This document shows, in pieces, positions 1 through 9,702 of a DNA stretch of 64,000 nucleotides. Every line of letters begins with the position of its first letter. Within the stretch, counting starts at the first letter, position 1. The notes under the pieces are model-generated. The model searched no databases and had not been told where the DNA came from. It was given only the letters and a program-made list of their open reading frames with translations. The translations under genes and the position numbers were made by a program. The stretch is from NCBI GenBank assembly GCA_963575745.1, contig CAUYUJ010014335.1, positions 102,501-166,500 on the forward strand, written 5' to 3'. The stretch comes from Prorocentrum cordatum (lineage: Eukaryota > Sar > Dinophyceae > Prorocentrales > Prorocentraceae).

Positions 1-843
1 TCCTGGCTTCGTCTTAGGTTGAAAAGGGCCAATGGGAGGGAATGAAGGATGCAGGCGGCGGAGATTGGAGAGGACAGGAGGAGGAGGAGGGACGGGCAAT
101 GATGGCGGTGGTGGTGATGAGTAGTACTGTATGACGATGCTGACGATGATGGCGATGGTGACCTCCGTATCCGTTCCATCGGCCTTCCCCTGAGGCCCCG
201 CAGCCCCCATCTTGAGGGCAGTGGTCATCGGACCCCCCGCTGGGCCCCCATCAGGATCAGGGCGATACGTGCTGCGACCATCCGAGGGGCCAACTCAGTC
301 CAACGTCGAGGACATCCAGATGCTGTGCCGCAGTGTGCTGGAGTTCCAGCCTGTGGACCACACGTGCCTCCAGAGATGGCCTCGGAGCCCAAGAAGGCCC
401 CCAGTGAGGGCCCCGGTCAGACCACACGAGGGGGCCCAGGACTGCCCCGCGAGCACTCCAGGAGAAGAGCCGGCGACCGCCTCCGCAGGAGCCCCAGGGA
501 CGGCCCACGACGGTCCCAAGCGGCCGCCGGGCTCCCAATACATCAAACATCCGCCCAACATATTCCAAAATGGTCAGAAAATGTGCCCCCAGATTGTCTT
601 TTTAACTATTTTTGAACCTTCCCCCATGTACAGGGACAGGCCCGACTGAACACTACAACACAGAGGCCCGAAGAGGCCGCCGGAGTGCGCACAAAGGATT
701 CCCATGGAGCCAAAATCCGCCAAGCACAGCTCGAACATGTACAGCTTTTTGTACAAGGTCTCTGGAGCACCCACGCCAGTTGCTTGGTTACATGGCAAGT
801 AGAATTTCAGCGCACGAAGCGCGTGCTGGTTCAAATGTGTCTG
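1..843. other. no gene recognised
   Basis: Unassigned GC-rich sequence. Open frames of up to about 145 codons exist on both strands but overlap one another and show no domain or motif. The only recognisable item is a TIR-element end at 618-652, listed separately. Confidence 0.5.
618..652 (+). mobile_element. right-end remnant of TIR element family B
   Basis: Carries the family B right terminus: a CCCCC-TGTACAGGGACAGG-type block followed by CCCGACT. The same end closes the elements at 31768-31896 and 53603-53846. No matching left terminus is visible nearby, so this is a solo end or a decayed copy. Confidence 0.4.
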
Positions 844-847
844 TACA

Positions 848-849
848 CG

Positions 850-881
<32 letters not shown>

Positions 882-906
882 CAAATATACATATATATGT
901 GTGCGA
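848..906. repeat. (CA)n/(TA)n microsatellite
   Basis: A short run of CA repeats passes into TA repeats and ends in TGTGTG, so the tract is partly self-complementary. Confidence 0.85.
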
Positions 907-1107
907 CACGGTATACACCTTGTACGGATATAACGTATGTACATGTCTATGTGTTCGCTTGGATTCACACACAATTTTTTCCTACCTAGGCTCTGCCTAG
1001 AAGGGTTCTTACTCTCTTAGCTTAAAGGGGCCGGGCAATGGAAAGCGCCCCGGGCGGTTCCCCCGGTCCCCGCCCCTCGGTTCCCCCAGTCTCCTGGGAG
1101 TTTTAAC

Positions 1108-1645
1108 TTTAGCTTTTAGCTTTAGCTTTAGCTTTAGCTTTAGCTTAGCTTTAGCTTAGCTTCAGCTTAGCTTCAGCTTAGCTTTAGCTTAACTTTAGCT
1201 TAGCTATAGCTTAGCTTTAGCTTAGCTTTAGCTTAGCTTTAGCTCAGCTTTAACTTTAGCTTAGCTTCAGCTTAGATTTAGCTTAGCTTTAGCTTAGCTT
1301 TAGCTTAACTTTAGCTTAGCTTCAGCTTAGATTTAGCTTAGCTGTAGCTTATATGTAGCTTAGCTTTAGCTTAGCGTTAGCTTAGCGTTAGCTTAGCTTT
1401 AGTTTAGCTTTTGCTTAGCTTTAGCTTAGCTTTAGCTTAGATTTAGCTTAGCTTTATCTTAGCTGTAGCTTATATTTAGCTTAGCTTTAGCTTAGCGTTA
1501 GCTTAGCGTTAGCTTAGCTTTAGTTTAGTTGTTGCTTAGCTTTAGCTTAGCTTTAGCTTAGCTTTAGCTTAGCTTTATCTTAGCTTTAGCTTAGCTTTAG
1601 CTTAGCTTTAGCTTCGCTGTAGATTAGCTTTAGCTTAGCTTTACT
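1108..1645. repeat. TTTAGCTTAGC satellite (~540 bp)
   Basis: Tandem array of hexamer TTTAGC and pentamer TTAGC, mostly alternating as an 11-bp unit. Substitutions occur in every few units (for example CAGC, GTTAGC, ATTAGC). The first units are pure TTTAGC and later units alternate. The hexamer resembles the plant-type telomere repeat TTTAGGG in its first five bases but lacks the GGG, so it should not be read as a telomere. Confidence 0.9.
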
Positions 1646-1689
1646 GTTACTACTAATGCTGCTTTCCTAGGTAGGGTCGCACTGGGATA

Positions 1690-1695
1690 ATGTAA

Positions 1696-1730
<35 letters not shown>

Positions 1731-1732
1731 TG
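1690..1732. repeat. (TA)n microsatellite
   Basis: About 40 bases of TA repeats with two C/G interruptions. Confidence 0.85.
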
Positions 1733-1824
1733 TATCCCCGTGCTCGCTGCACACCTCGCAACCGCGCCTGTGGAACAGCACAGCAGGAAGGAGGGCGAGT
1801 GTAGGAATAACGAAATTCCGACGA

Positions 1825-1953
1825 GCGGTCTGAACTGGGACGGGTCATGAATTCGACTTCGTTTTCGTCAGCGCGACAGGGGGGAGGTCCAGTTCACGCC
1901 CCGCTGCAGTTCAGCAAGCGGTCTGAACTGAGGCGACTCGTGAACTCGACTGG
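1825..1953. repeat. direct repeat pair, 93-bp period
   Basis: The block starting GCGGTCTGAACTG at 1825 recurs at 1918. Both copies run about 36 bp and end in GAATTCGACT or GAACTCGACT. The intervening sequence is not clearly repeated. Confidence 0.6.
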
Positions 1954-2030
1954 ATCTTCGTCCGTGTTGTAGGAGGATGACGAGGAGGAGAAAAGGAAGA
2001 TGGATACTCTGAAAACAAGGAGAATAAGGC

Positions 2031-2515
2031 CTCTTAGGGGCTCTGTTGGGGCCTTCTGGGAGCTTCCTGGGGGCCTCTTGGGGGCATCTTGGGCCCTCTT
2101 GGGGGCCTCTTGGGCCGTGTTGGGCCGTCTTGGGCGGCTCTTGGCCTGTCTGACGCCCTCGGAGGCCGTGTTGGGGACATCTCCGGGGAGTCTTGCGCTC
2201 GAAGTCTGTCGCGCGCTCCTCCTTGGAGTCTCTTGGGCGAATGTGGTGTCCTCTCAGGCAGACTTCGGGCCCCTCTCTGGGGCCTCATGGGCTGTCGGAG
2301 CCACCTTGGAGGCCTCTTGGGCCCTCTTGGGTGGCCGGGAACCGAAGCCCGCGAGAATGTGTCTGATCCTTCAGCAACACATGGGACATCCATGAGTTTC
2401 GCCTCCTCGGGCTCTCCTGGAGGGCCTCTTGGGCTCTCTTGGGCCGTCTTGGGGACCTTTCGCGGCCATCTTGGGAGTTTCTGGGGCCGTCTTGGGCCGG
2501 AGAGCAAATACAGGG
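2031..2515. repeat. dispersed CTTGGGGGCC-type repeat block
   Basis: Degenerate array of GGCCTCTTGGG and GGCCGTCTTGGG units (about 12 bp). Because the period is near a multiple of three it keeps several frames open and gives peptides rich in LGG, LLGA, SWAL and VLG. The same block recurs near 18656, 27860, 30390, 36560, 42680 and 51985, so it is a genome-level repeat family rather than a gene. Confidence 0.75.
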
Positions 2516-3690
2516 GCGGGGTGGGGTTCGAAGCACCCGTGGTTCGAGGGTGTGGGGGGCGGCCCTAAACAGCGTTCAAAAGGCATCCCATACAACAAAC
2601 GAACATTCCAGCATCCCCACTTCGTGCAGGCACGGTGGTGGATGTATGGTCACATGCGTAGACGAGCACGTGAAATTAAGTCGTCATCATCAGATGTCCC
2701 ACCTTTCATCGAAAAAGTGTCCAGCACAGGATAGATGGAGACTGGGAAGCTTCCACAACGGATGTAGATGCCCCCCGAAGCTCCCAAAGACACCCCCAAG
2801 GGAAAGCCACCACCCCTCCATCTTTCTGAACTGATGGGAAGTTCAAGCTTCAGGACCAAAAGTAGTGATGAAGTCTCAGGCGGAACGCTTGGCCCGCCCT
2901 TCAAACACGTCTGGTGGCGCGTCAGGGGGCAGTTCACTATAAGAGAAAGGGTTGGAGGATCAGCAGGAGGCAGCAGGCGAAGGGGTTGCGAGCGTCAACA
3001 GCCACAGCAGCAGCGAGACTTCTTAGGAAGAGTTTAGTTACGTGGGGCTCCGATGTCTCATCGCCAACGCTCCTGTGGATTTCTTGCCGTCGTGTTTGTA
3101 TTGATGCACTCCCTCCGAAAACCGAAGCGGCAGCCTCCTCACAACAAAGGTCCCCGAATGGTCGTTCTCCGAGGATGTCTCGAGCACGTGGGCCTTTCAG
3201 GTCCCAGAGCCGTCAGGTGACGGAATGTCCCGTGAGGCCTTCGGGCTTCTTGGGCGCGTCGCAAATTTGTAGCCGGACGGCTTGCCGAGTCTCAGGGGAG
3301 CCAGCAGGTGTGGCCATCCTGGTTCTTCTCAGGACGCCCGAGGTCCCCGGGAGCCCGCCTGAGCGACGCAGACAGACGGGGCCCACTGCAGATTGCCCTG
3401 GCTCCACAGCGCCCTCCTTCCTCTCCGCGCGCGTCTGCCGCGCCCGCTGGGAGCGCCCTCCTGGTGCCCCAACAGCGCCGGCCTGCGGCTCGCGGAGGCA
3501 CTGGCCAGAACAAATGCCTTCACGCCAGCCCGCGGCCGCGGCGCAGTGCTCAGCAGCGTTCCACCGACCCCCATCCCCATCTTCATCCCCTCCGAGGCCC
3601 CCGCCAAATTACCACCCCAGTGGGGGCTGCGCCCCTCGCAGCCCGAGGGGAACGGCCGATCTGCCCATCTGGGGGGGGGGTAAGGTTGGC
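2516..3690. other. no gene recognised
   Basis: Mixed GC-rich sequence with overlapping open frames on both strands. No domain, motif or clear repeat is visible. Confidence 0.45.
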
Positions 3691-3695
3691 CAGTG

Positions 3696-3907
3696 GGGCC
3701 CAGGCCACTCGGGCCGGGCGAAAGGGGGGGATTGGGAAAGGGGGGGTTACGAAATTTGCTGCATGCACCTGGTTTCGGCCTCACCGAGGGGGCCATTCCT
3801 CGATACATAGCCCCATCCGGCGCCGGGAGGCGCCGGGAAAATCAGCTACGTGAGCTGATTCTCAAACCCCCCCTTTGCTATCCCCCCCTTTCGCCCGACC
3901 CGAGCCA
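3696..3907. repeat. imperfect inverted repeat (fold-back), ~212 bp
   Basis: The left arm (CTCGGGCCGGGCGAAAGGGG and following, to about 3750) is the reverse complement of the right arm, which ends CTTTCGCCCGACCCGAG (3863-3907). Inside the loop, at 3840-3860, is a perfect 8-bp hairpin (AATCAGCT / AGCTGATT, loop ACGTG). This could be a MITE or a fold-back element; no target-site duplication was recognised. Confidence 0.6.
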
Positions 3908-4012
3908 CGCCGCCGGCGATTTTGGGCGGGATGAGCGATGCTCGAGCGCCAAGGCACTCGTGCCGCGCCCGCGGCCGCGGCGAGCCGTGGCGTCGACCTC
4001 CTCGACCCCGGG

Positions 4013-4115
4013 CTCTCCCCTCCTCCTCCTCCTCCTTCTCCCCTCCTCTCCCCTTCCCTCCTCCTCCCCCTCCTCCCCCCCTCCTCCCCCCCCCTCCTCC
4101 TCCTCCTCCTCCTCC
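4013..4115. repeat. polypyrimidine (CCT)n tract
   Basis: About 100 bases of CCT with CCC and CCTT interruptions on the + strand. Confidence 0.85.
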
Positions 4116-4295
4116 GCGCCTGCGCGCCCTGCGCCCGTCGGGCCGCAGAGGCCTGGGCATGATGCTGTGCGGCTTCGCCCTGGCGAGGCTGCCGCTGCCC
4201 GCAGGAGCCCCCCCCCGTTGCGGCGCCCACGCCCCCCGAGCAGCGCGGCCCTCGGCCCGTGCCCTCCAGGGGGCGCCCTGGCAGTCGGCGACGTC

Positions 4296-4486
4296 TTGGA
4301 CGGGCTCGTCGTCGGCGTCCTCGTCGTCGGCGTCCTCGTCGCAGTCGTCGTCGGCCGTCGTCGGGCCGCTTCGTCGGCGCTCTCGTCGTCGTCGTGTCGT
4401 GGTCGTTCTCGTTGCCGTCGCCCACCTCGTCGTCCTTTTGGTCGGTCGTCGTCGTGCCACTTCGTCGACGTCCTCGTCGTCGTCGT
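4296..4486. repeat. (GTC)n-rich microsatellite
   Basis: Interrupted GTC/TCG trinucleotides lead directly into the (TTG)n tract that follows. Confidence 0.75.
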
Positions 4487-4825
4487 CGTTGTTGTTGTTG
4501 TTGTTGCTGTTGCTGTTGCTGTTGAAGTTGCTGTTGTTGTTGTCGTTGTTGCTATTGTTGTTGTTGTTGCTGTTGTTGTTGGTGTTGTTGTTGCTGTTGT
4601 TGGTGTTGCTGATGCTGTTGCTGTTGCTGTTGCTGTCGTTGTTGTTGTTGTAGTTGTTGTGGTAGTTGTTGGTGTTGTTGATGATGTTGTTGTTGTTGGT
4701 GGTGGTGGTGTTGTTGTTGTTGCTGTTGTTGTTGTTGTTGGTGTTGTTGGTGTTGTTGTTGTTGTTGTTGTTGCTGTTGGTTTTGTTGTTGTTGTTGTTG
4801 TTGTTGTTGGTGTTGTTGTTGGTGT

Positions 4826-4870
<45 letters not shown>

Positions 4871-4891
4871 CTTTGTTGTTGTTGTTGTTGC

Positions 4892-4943
<52 letters not shown>

Positions 4944-5022
4944 GGTGTTGGTGTTGTTGTTGTTGTTGTTGTTGTTGATGCTGGTGGTGGTGGTGTTGTT
5001 GTTGTTGCTGCTGTTGTTGTTG
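4487..5022. repeat. long (TTG)n microsatellite (~535 bp)
   Basis: TTG trinucleotides with scattered GCTG, TGG and GTC variants. Trinucleotide periodicity leaves frames open, giving poly-Val or poly-Leu on + and poly-Gln/His on -. It marks the left side of dispersed element E. Confidence 0.95.
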
Positions 5023-5912
5023 AACTCTAATTACTGAAGAATAATTATGGTTGATCCCCCCCCTCCGGCGGACATTGTATTTTTTCAATTGAAGTGCCCC
5101 TTCCGGGGCTCGCACCCTGTTTTTTATCAGGGAAAGTCGTGGGCATCAAACTGCGTTGTTGGCCCCCCGGACAACAACAACAACGGCTCCCGCCTGATAC
5201 TTCCTCCAAATTTACTCAGGACCCCCGCCCCCGCCTGGGACTTCCTCGCAGTTTACTCAGGCGGAGGCGCTCCCGCCTGCAGGACTTCCTCGCAAAGGCG
5301 GAGGCGCTCCCGCCTGAGACTTCCTCGCAAATTACTCCGACCCCCGCCCCCGCTTGCGGACTTCCTCGCAGTTTACTCAGGCGGAGGCGCTCCCGCCTGA
5401 GACTTCCTCGCAAATTACTCCGGGAGCGGCGCTCCCGCCTGGGACCTCCCTCACAACTGAGCATCAAACTGTGTTGTTGGCCCCCCGGACTACAACAACA
5501 ACGGCTCCCGCCTGATACTTCCTCCACATTTACTCAGGACCCCCGCCCCCGCCTGGGACTTCCTCGCAGTTTACTCAGGCGGAGGCGCTCCCGCCTGAGA
5601 CTTCCTCGCGCATTACTCCGGGAGCGGCGCTCCCGCCTGGGACCTCCCTCACAACTGAGCCCTGCTGAACTCTCAACACTGCAGAATAATTCTTCTTGAT
5701 CCCTCCTCACTCCCTCCCCCCACTCTTTTCCTCCTCGCTCTCCCTTCCTCCTTCCCCCTGCTCTTCCTGTTTTAGGGGCTGCGCCAACTACACGTGGCGA
5801 GTAAAAAAGATATACCCCCAAAGGGGTATGACCGAAGACGAAGAGGGTGGGTATCGAGGGTTTGGGATTTACATATTGAGTGACGCGCGCATATAAGAGC
5901 GATCAGTCTTAA
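5023..5912 (+). mobile_element. dispersed element E, copy 1
   Basis: Begins GTTGAACTCT with AATAATTAT-GGTTGATCCCC, as does the second copy at 37349. It then carries C-rich units containing ACTTCCTCGCA-TTTACTCAGG, with a segment from about 5146 repeated at 5464 (period ~318 bp). It ends with a conserved block of about 150 bp (TATACCCC-AA-GGGGTAT hairpin near 5811-5828) that runs into ATGATTGTTG and another (TTG)n tract. A microsatellite at both borders is compatible with a SINE- or LINE-like tail, but no reverse transcriptase or promoter box is visible. Confidence 0.5.
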
Positions 5913-5913
5913 G

Positions 5914-5916
5914 ATG

Positions 5917-5979
<63 letters not shown>

Positions 5980-6175
5980 AGAGTCGTGGTTGTGTTGCTG
6001 TTATCGTTGTTGCTGCTGCTGTTGTTGCTGTTGCTGTTGTTGTCGTTGTTGTTGCTGCGGTTGTCGTTGCTGCTGTTGCTGTTGCTGTTGTTGTTACGAT
6101 TGTGTGTTGTGTTAGTTGCTGCTGCTGTTGCTGTTGCTGTCGTCGTCGTCGTCGTCATCGTCGTCGTGGATCGTC
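5914..6175. repeat. (TTG)n/(GCTGTT)n/(GTC)n microsatellite
   Basis: A pure TTG run (5916-5978) is followed by mixed GTTGCT and finally TCG trinucleotides. It directly follows the conserved 3' block of element E. Confidence 0.9.
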
Positions 6176-6293
6176 GGTCGTCGGTCGTCGTCGTCCTCCG
6201 AGAGCCGGCCGCGCGAGGTGTGGGGAGGGGCCGGGCAGCAGGGGCGCGGGGTCGCCGAGGGAGGGCCCACGAGCGGCAGCAGCCGGGCCCCGC

Positions 6294-6422
6294 GGCACCG
6301 CTCGGGCGTGTGCAGTCTTGCCTCGTCGAGGATCGGCGAGGAGCAGACTGGATCCTCGTGCGAGGCAACGCGCGCTCACGGCATCGACAAACGCACGCGG
6401 GATGGACGTCCGAGCGATGGCG
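6294..6422 (+). mobile_element. TIR element family D, divergent copy
   Basis: Left end CACCGCTCGGGCGT pairs imperfectly with the right end ACGTCCGAGCGATG. Length is about 129 bp, as in the better copy at 10310-10435. No coding capacity. Confidence 0.5.
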
Positions 6423-6465
6423 AGAACCGCATCCGAGAGATATCAGCGATGAAAGAACAACGCTA

Positions 6466-6538
6466 CCTCCTCCTCCTCCTCCTTCTCCTACTCCTCCTCC
6501 TCCTCCTCCTCCTCGTCCTCCTCCTCCTCCTCCTCCTG
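6466..6538. repeat. (CCT)n microsatellite
   Basis: About 70 bases of CTC repeats with a few interruptions. Confidence 0.9.
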
Positions 6539-6555
6539 GCCGCGTGCACCAGGGG

Positions 6556-6750
6556 GTAGCGCGAGGGGGGGGGGGGGCGGCCCTCTTAGGAGGCGAGGGG
6601 AGCTTCTGAGAGGGCAGGGAGGGGCCGTCTGAGGAGCCCTCCCGGTTTCCAAGAGGCCTCCCGAGAAGCCCCCGGGCCATCTCAAAGAAGGCCCCTGCCT
6701 TCTGCGAAGCGCGCCGCCTTCTTGGGAGGCCCCCCCCTCGCGCCACACCC
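6556..6750. repeat. inverted-repeat element, ~195 bp
   Basis: The left end GTAGCGCGAGGGGGGGGG and the right end CCCCCCCCTCGCGCCAC are near-perfect reverse complements of about 20 bases. The interior also has loosely complementary CTTCTTGGGAGGC and CTCTTAGGAGGC blocks. Possible MITE, seen once. Confidence 0.45.
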
Positions 6751-7909
6751 GTGTCATGGCGCCAACATCGCAGAGCGGAGTTCGTTCGGAAAACAACGGG
6801 ATGGGCCCGGATTGTCCTGGAGAGTATCGTTTTGGATTTCGAAGTGAATAGCGTGCGGAGTTTTGTTTGGCCAGGAATGAAGGCTCCCAAACATCCACCC
6901 GAAATTCACGTTGCTTTTCGCTCGCCATTTCGGGGTTTTACATTTGCAGCAATCCACACAACAATCCGCTGCAGCACGTCTGCAAGGTCGGTGCAGTGAC
7001 CCTTGTGCGGGCCGCCTGTCCTCGTCCTCATCTGGCTCAGCAGCGTGCTGGGAGTGCAGCATGGTGCCGAGGCGGGAGTCGAGTGCCGCGCGTCCTGGCC
7101 CTCCTCTCGTCGCGGAGGGAAGGTCTCCGGTTGCCCGTGGAGGCCTCCAGGGGCCTTCGGAGATTCTCGGATGGTCTCCCGACGCCCAGGAAGGCCTCTG
7201 GCGCCACAACAGAAATGCCCAACGCCTCCAAGTCACAGATGTTCTCACTGCCTCCTGGCACGGGAGAGAAGATGAGGGGAGACCTGGAGGCAGCTCGACT
7301 CTCTCGAGGCATGGGCCCCCCGACATCTCGACTCCTTATCTGTTGCCAGGTGTTCTCGACCCAGACCGTTTCCAGACAGCTTCTGGACAGCCCAGGGGCC
7401 CGAAGCTGGCTTGCCGAGATCCCAACTTGCGAACATGTTTCCTCGATCCCAACCCGCGACGAGTTGTCGCCACGGCGTTGACCGTTGGAGGTCTCGACCG
7501 CTTCTCTGGGGTCGTCTGTTTTTCCTGAGTCGTTGCTGACGGTCCATGTGCCCCGTAACGGCCCCCAGAGGCCGAATGTGACTAAAAGTTGTCCGTCGTG
7601 AGTTTTGCCACGGCGCGAGGGGGGACCTGATTTTGCCCAGGGGCGCGTTCCAGCCAGCACATCGGTGGGGAATCCAGCCGTGGCGACGAGTAGGCCAGTC
7701 CCCCCCCCCCTGGCCCTGGAGGCCAAAGCAAAAACTACAAGGTCGAGAGACGTCCAGAATCAGCCTTCGTCCTCGAACCTCTGGGACGTTTTCGGGGCGC
7801 AGCATGTCTGCGTGGCGTCCCAGAGTTATCTGTTTAACGGGAGGCCCCGCCGACCCCCCCACGTCCTCCTTCCGGGGCGGAACATCGACCTCGGCGGCGC
7901 AAAGGTTCA
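6751..7909. other. no gene recognised
   Basis: Non-repetitive sequence with overlapping open frames of up to 261 codons, mostly on the - strand. No motif supports any of them. Confidence 0.45.
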
Positions 7910-7911
7910 TA

Positions 7912-8087
7912 CAGTGAGCGCGCTGAAGAGGGAACCCCTCTCGCTGGGGAGGGGCTCGGTGTTCCTTGATTGGTTCGCAGCATGCCAGAGGTTTTCCTGC
8001 CGTTTTCGATGGGAAGTCGGAGGTTAACATGTGGACAAAAGGGGCCTTGTTCCTTAGTTCGGGTTCCTTAGGTCAAAGCCCCGACTG
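7912..8087 (+). mobile_element. Tc1/mariner-type MITE, family A copy 1
   Basis: Ends CAGTgaGCGCGCTGAAG and GCCCCGACTG, flanked on both sides by TA (7910-7911 and 8088-8089). Internal sequence (GAGGGGCTCGGTGTTCCTT, TTTTCC, CCTTGTTCC, GGTTCCTTAGG) matches copies at 20670-20849 and 23460-23635. At 176 bp with no coding capacity it is a non-autonomous element. The CAGT terminus with TA duplication is the usual Tc1/mariner signature. Confidence 0.65.
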
Positions 8088-8089
8088 TA

Positions 8090-8444
8090 GCTCTTCCCCC
8101 GCGGCGACGGCGATTACGTAGACGCGGCGCTGCAGTTTGTTGCTGTTGCCTGCTATGATTCGCGCAACATGTCGGGGGACGAGGCTCTAGCGATCTTTGG
8201 CCGCTCCGGCAGTCTTGGCCCCGAGGGTGGTTACACGGTTCGTGGCGTCGGATCAGATCAGGAGGGCAACGTCGCTTCAATCACCCATGAACCTAGATGA
8301 CCCTGAACATGGAAGAGAGCCTCGGACATGGAGGGGAAGACGAACCTCCCTACGGTACAGATACAGGACATCCTGGGATTTGTGCCTGTTTATTGTGAAG
8401 GCCTGACGCCCGATGCCGCCGACCCTGAAAGACATCGACGATGA
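8090..8444. other. no gene recognised
   Basis: Ordinary sequence with no repeat or motif that I can support. Confidence 0.4.
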
Positions 8445-8570
8445 CCAGGAGGGAGAGGAGGAGGAGGAGGAGGAGAAGGAGGAGGAGGAGGCAGTGCTAA
8501 AAGGGGAGGGGGAGGAGGCAGTGATAAGGAGGAGGAGGAGGAGGAAGGTGGAGGAGGAGGAGGACCCCCC
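8445..8570. repeat. (GGA)n microsatellite
   Basis: Interrupted GGA/GAG trinucleotides over about 125 bases. Confidence 0.9.
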
Positions 8571-8680
8571 TTCCTGGGACCCCCCCCCCGGGGAGGGGGA
8601 CCAGAGGAGGACCAGCGTGGGCGAGGCTTATCGGTGCCTCCTTGGGCGCCCTTGTTGGAGGGGAGTATTTCCTGCTGCGC

Positions 8681-8767
8681 TAGGGGCCTTACGTGTAAGG
8701 GGCCCTGACGGTGGTGCACGCTGGCTATACACGGCCTGTCCGAGCTATAGGGCGTGCCGCACTAGAG
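8681..8767. repeat. cluster of small hairpins
   Basis: GGGGCCTTAC-GT-GTAAGGGGCC (near 8681-8703) and CTAGAGG-N7-CCTCTAG (8761-8781 region) can each form a short stem. They might belong to a decayed element. No product is inferred. Confidence 0.3.
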
Positions 8768-8888
8768 GGGGGTGGCCTCTAGTCGGGTGACGTCCGTCCC
8801 ACAACCTTGACAGCCTTCCTCCGAGAGTCCTTTGACTCCCCGGCTTGCAACGCTTCGTGAGGGTTGTTGGAGGGGGGGGGTGCGTCAG

Positions 8889-9060
8889 GAGGGAAAAAAA
8901 AACACAGACACATTGATTCGTCGATTCCCAGGAAAAGATGGGAAAGTCTGTGAAGTGTGGGGGGGAAGACAAAAAACACCCAAAAACTATGGGGAAATAT
9001 GGGGGAATCCTGTTATTTGTGTGTATGTATTTGTGCGTCCCAGGGCCTCCCCATTGTTGC
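8889..9060 (+). repeat. dispersed repeat F, copy 1
   Basis: Sequence from AAAACACAGACACA through GATTCCCAGGAAA, ATATGGG, and TGTGTGTATGTATTTGTG to GTCCCAG matches 31194-31330 in the same order. Function unknown. Confidence 0.6.
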
Positions 9061-9277
9061 AGGGCATTTTGTGCGTCCCAGGGCCCCTTCAGTGCCGGAG
9101 GGGGCGGTGCCGCCGGGGAGGCGCCGGCCCGGCCGCCCGCCCCGCAGGCCTGCCGCCGGCAGCCCCGACGGGCCTGGAGCTAGGCGCTCGCCCGCCGCGG
9201 AGCCCGCGCGCCGAGGGGGGGAGGGAGGAGGCACGTCGGAGGCAGGAGGGGGCGGGAGGAGGGCGAGAGGCTGGAGG

Positions 9278-9495
9278 GCGAGGAGGAGGAGGAGGCAGGA
9301 GGAGGAGGAGGAGGAGGAGGAGGAGGAGGAGGAGGAGGAGGAGGAGGAGGAGGAGGAGGAGGAGGAGGAGGGGAGGAGGAGGAGGGGGAGGAGGAGGAGG
9401 AGGAGGAGGAGGAGGAGGAGGAGGAGGAGGAGGAGGAGGAGGAGGAGGAGGCAGGAGGAGGAGGAGGAGGAGGAGGGAGGAGGAGGGGGAGGAGG
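9278..9495. repeat. long (GGA)n microsatellite
   Basis: About 215 bases of GGA with rare GGGA and GCA interruptions. Open frames across it encode only Glu/Gly/Arg or Pro/Leu/Ser runs. Confidence 0.95.
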
Positions 9496-9636
9496 AGGAT
9501 GGGGGCAGGGCGCAGGAGGGTGGAGGCGTAGGGGGGAAGGGAGGAGGAGCAGGAAGGAAAGGAAGAGGTCTAGGAGGGAGGAGGTTGCACCCTGCGAATC
9601 GGAGCACTCACTGTGGGAGGTGCGCAGCAGCGCGCA

Positions 9637-9702
9637 GGAGGAGGAGGAGGAGGAGGAAGAGGAGGAGGAGGAGGAGGAGGAGGAGGAGGAGGAGGAGGAG
9701 GT
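9637..9702. repeat. (GGA)n microsatellite
   Basis: A second short GGA tract with two GAAGA interruptions. Confidence 0.9.

Noticed and set aside
700-720. Reverse-strand ATTTTGGCTC resembling the spliced-leader core
   Set aside because: Only the 10-base core fits (about 12 of 21 positions) and no coding region follows; likely chance.
1108-1645. Interstitial telomere
   Set aside because: The unit lacks the GGG of TTTAGGG and mixes 5- and 6-base units; kept only as a satellite.
2515-2560. GGTTCGAAGC as a tRNA B box
   Set aside because: No A box or acceptor stem at the correct spacing could be found.
4487-5022. Long poly-Gln/His (-) and poly-Val/Leu (+) open frames
   Set aside because: They are made by the (TTG)n microsatellite; no start context, domain or unique sequence.
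9278-9495. Poly-Glu/Arg/Gly open frames
   Set aside because: Products of the (GGA)n tract.
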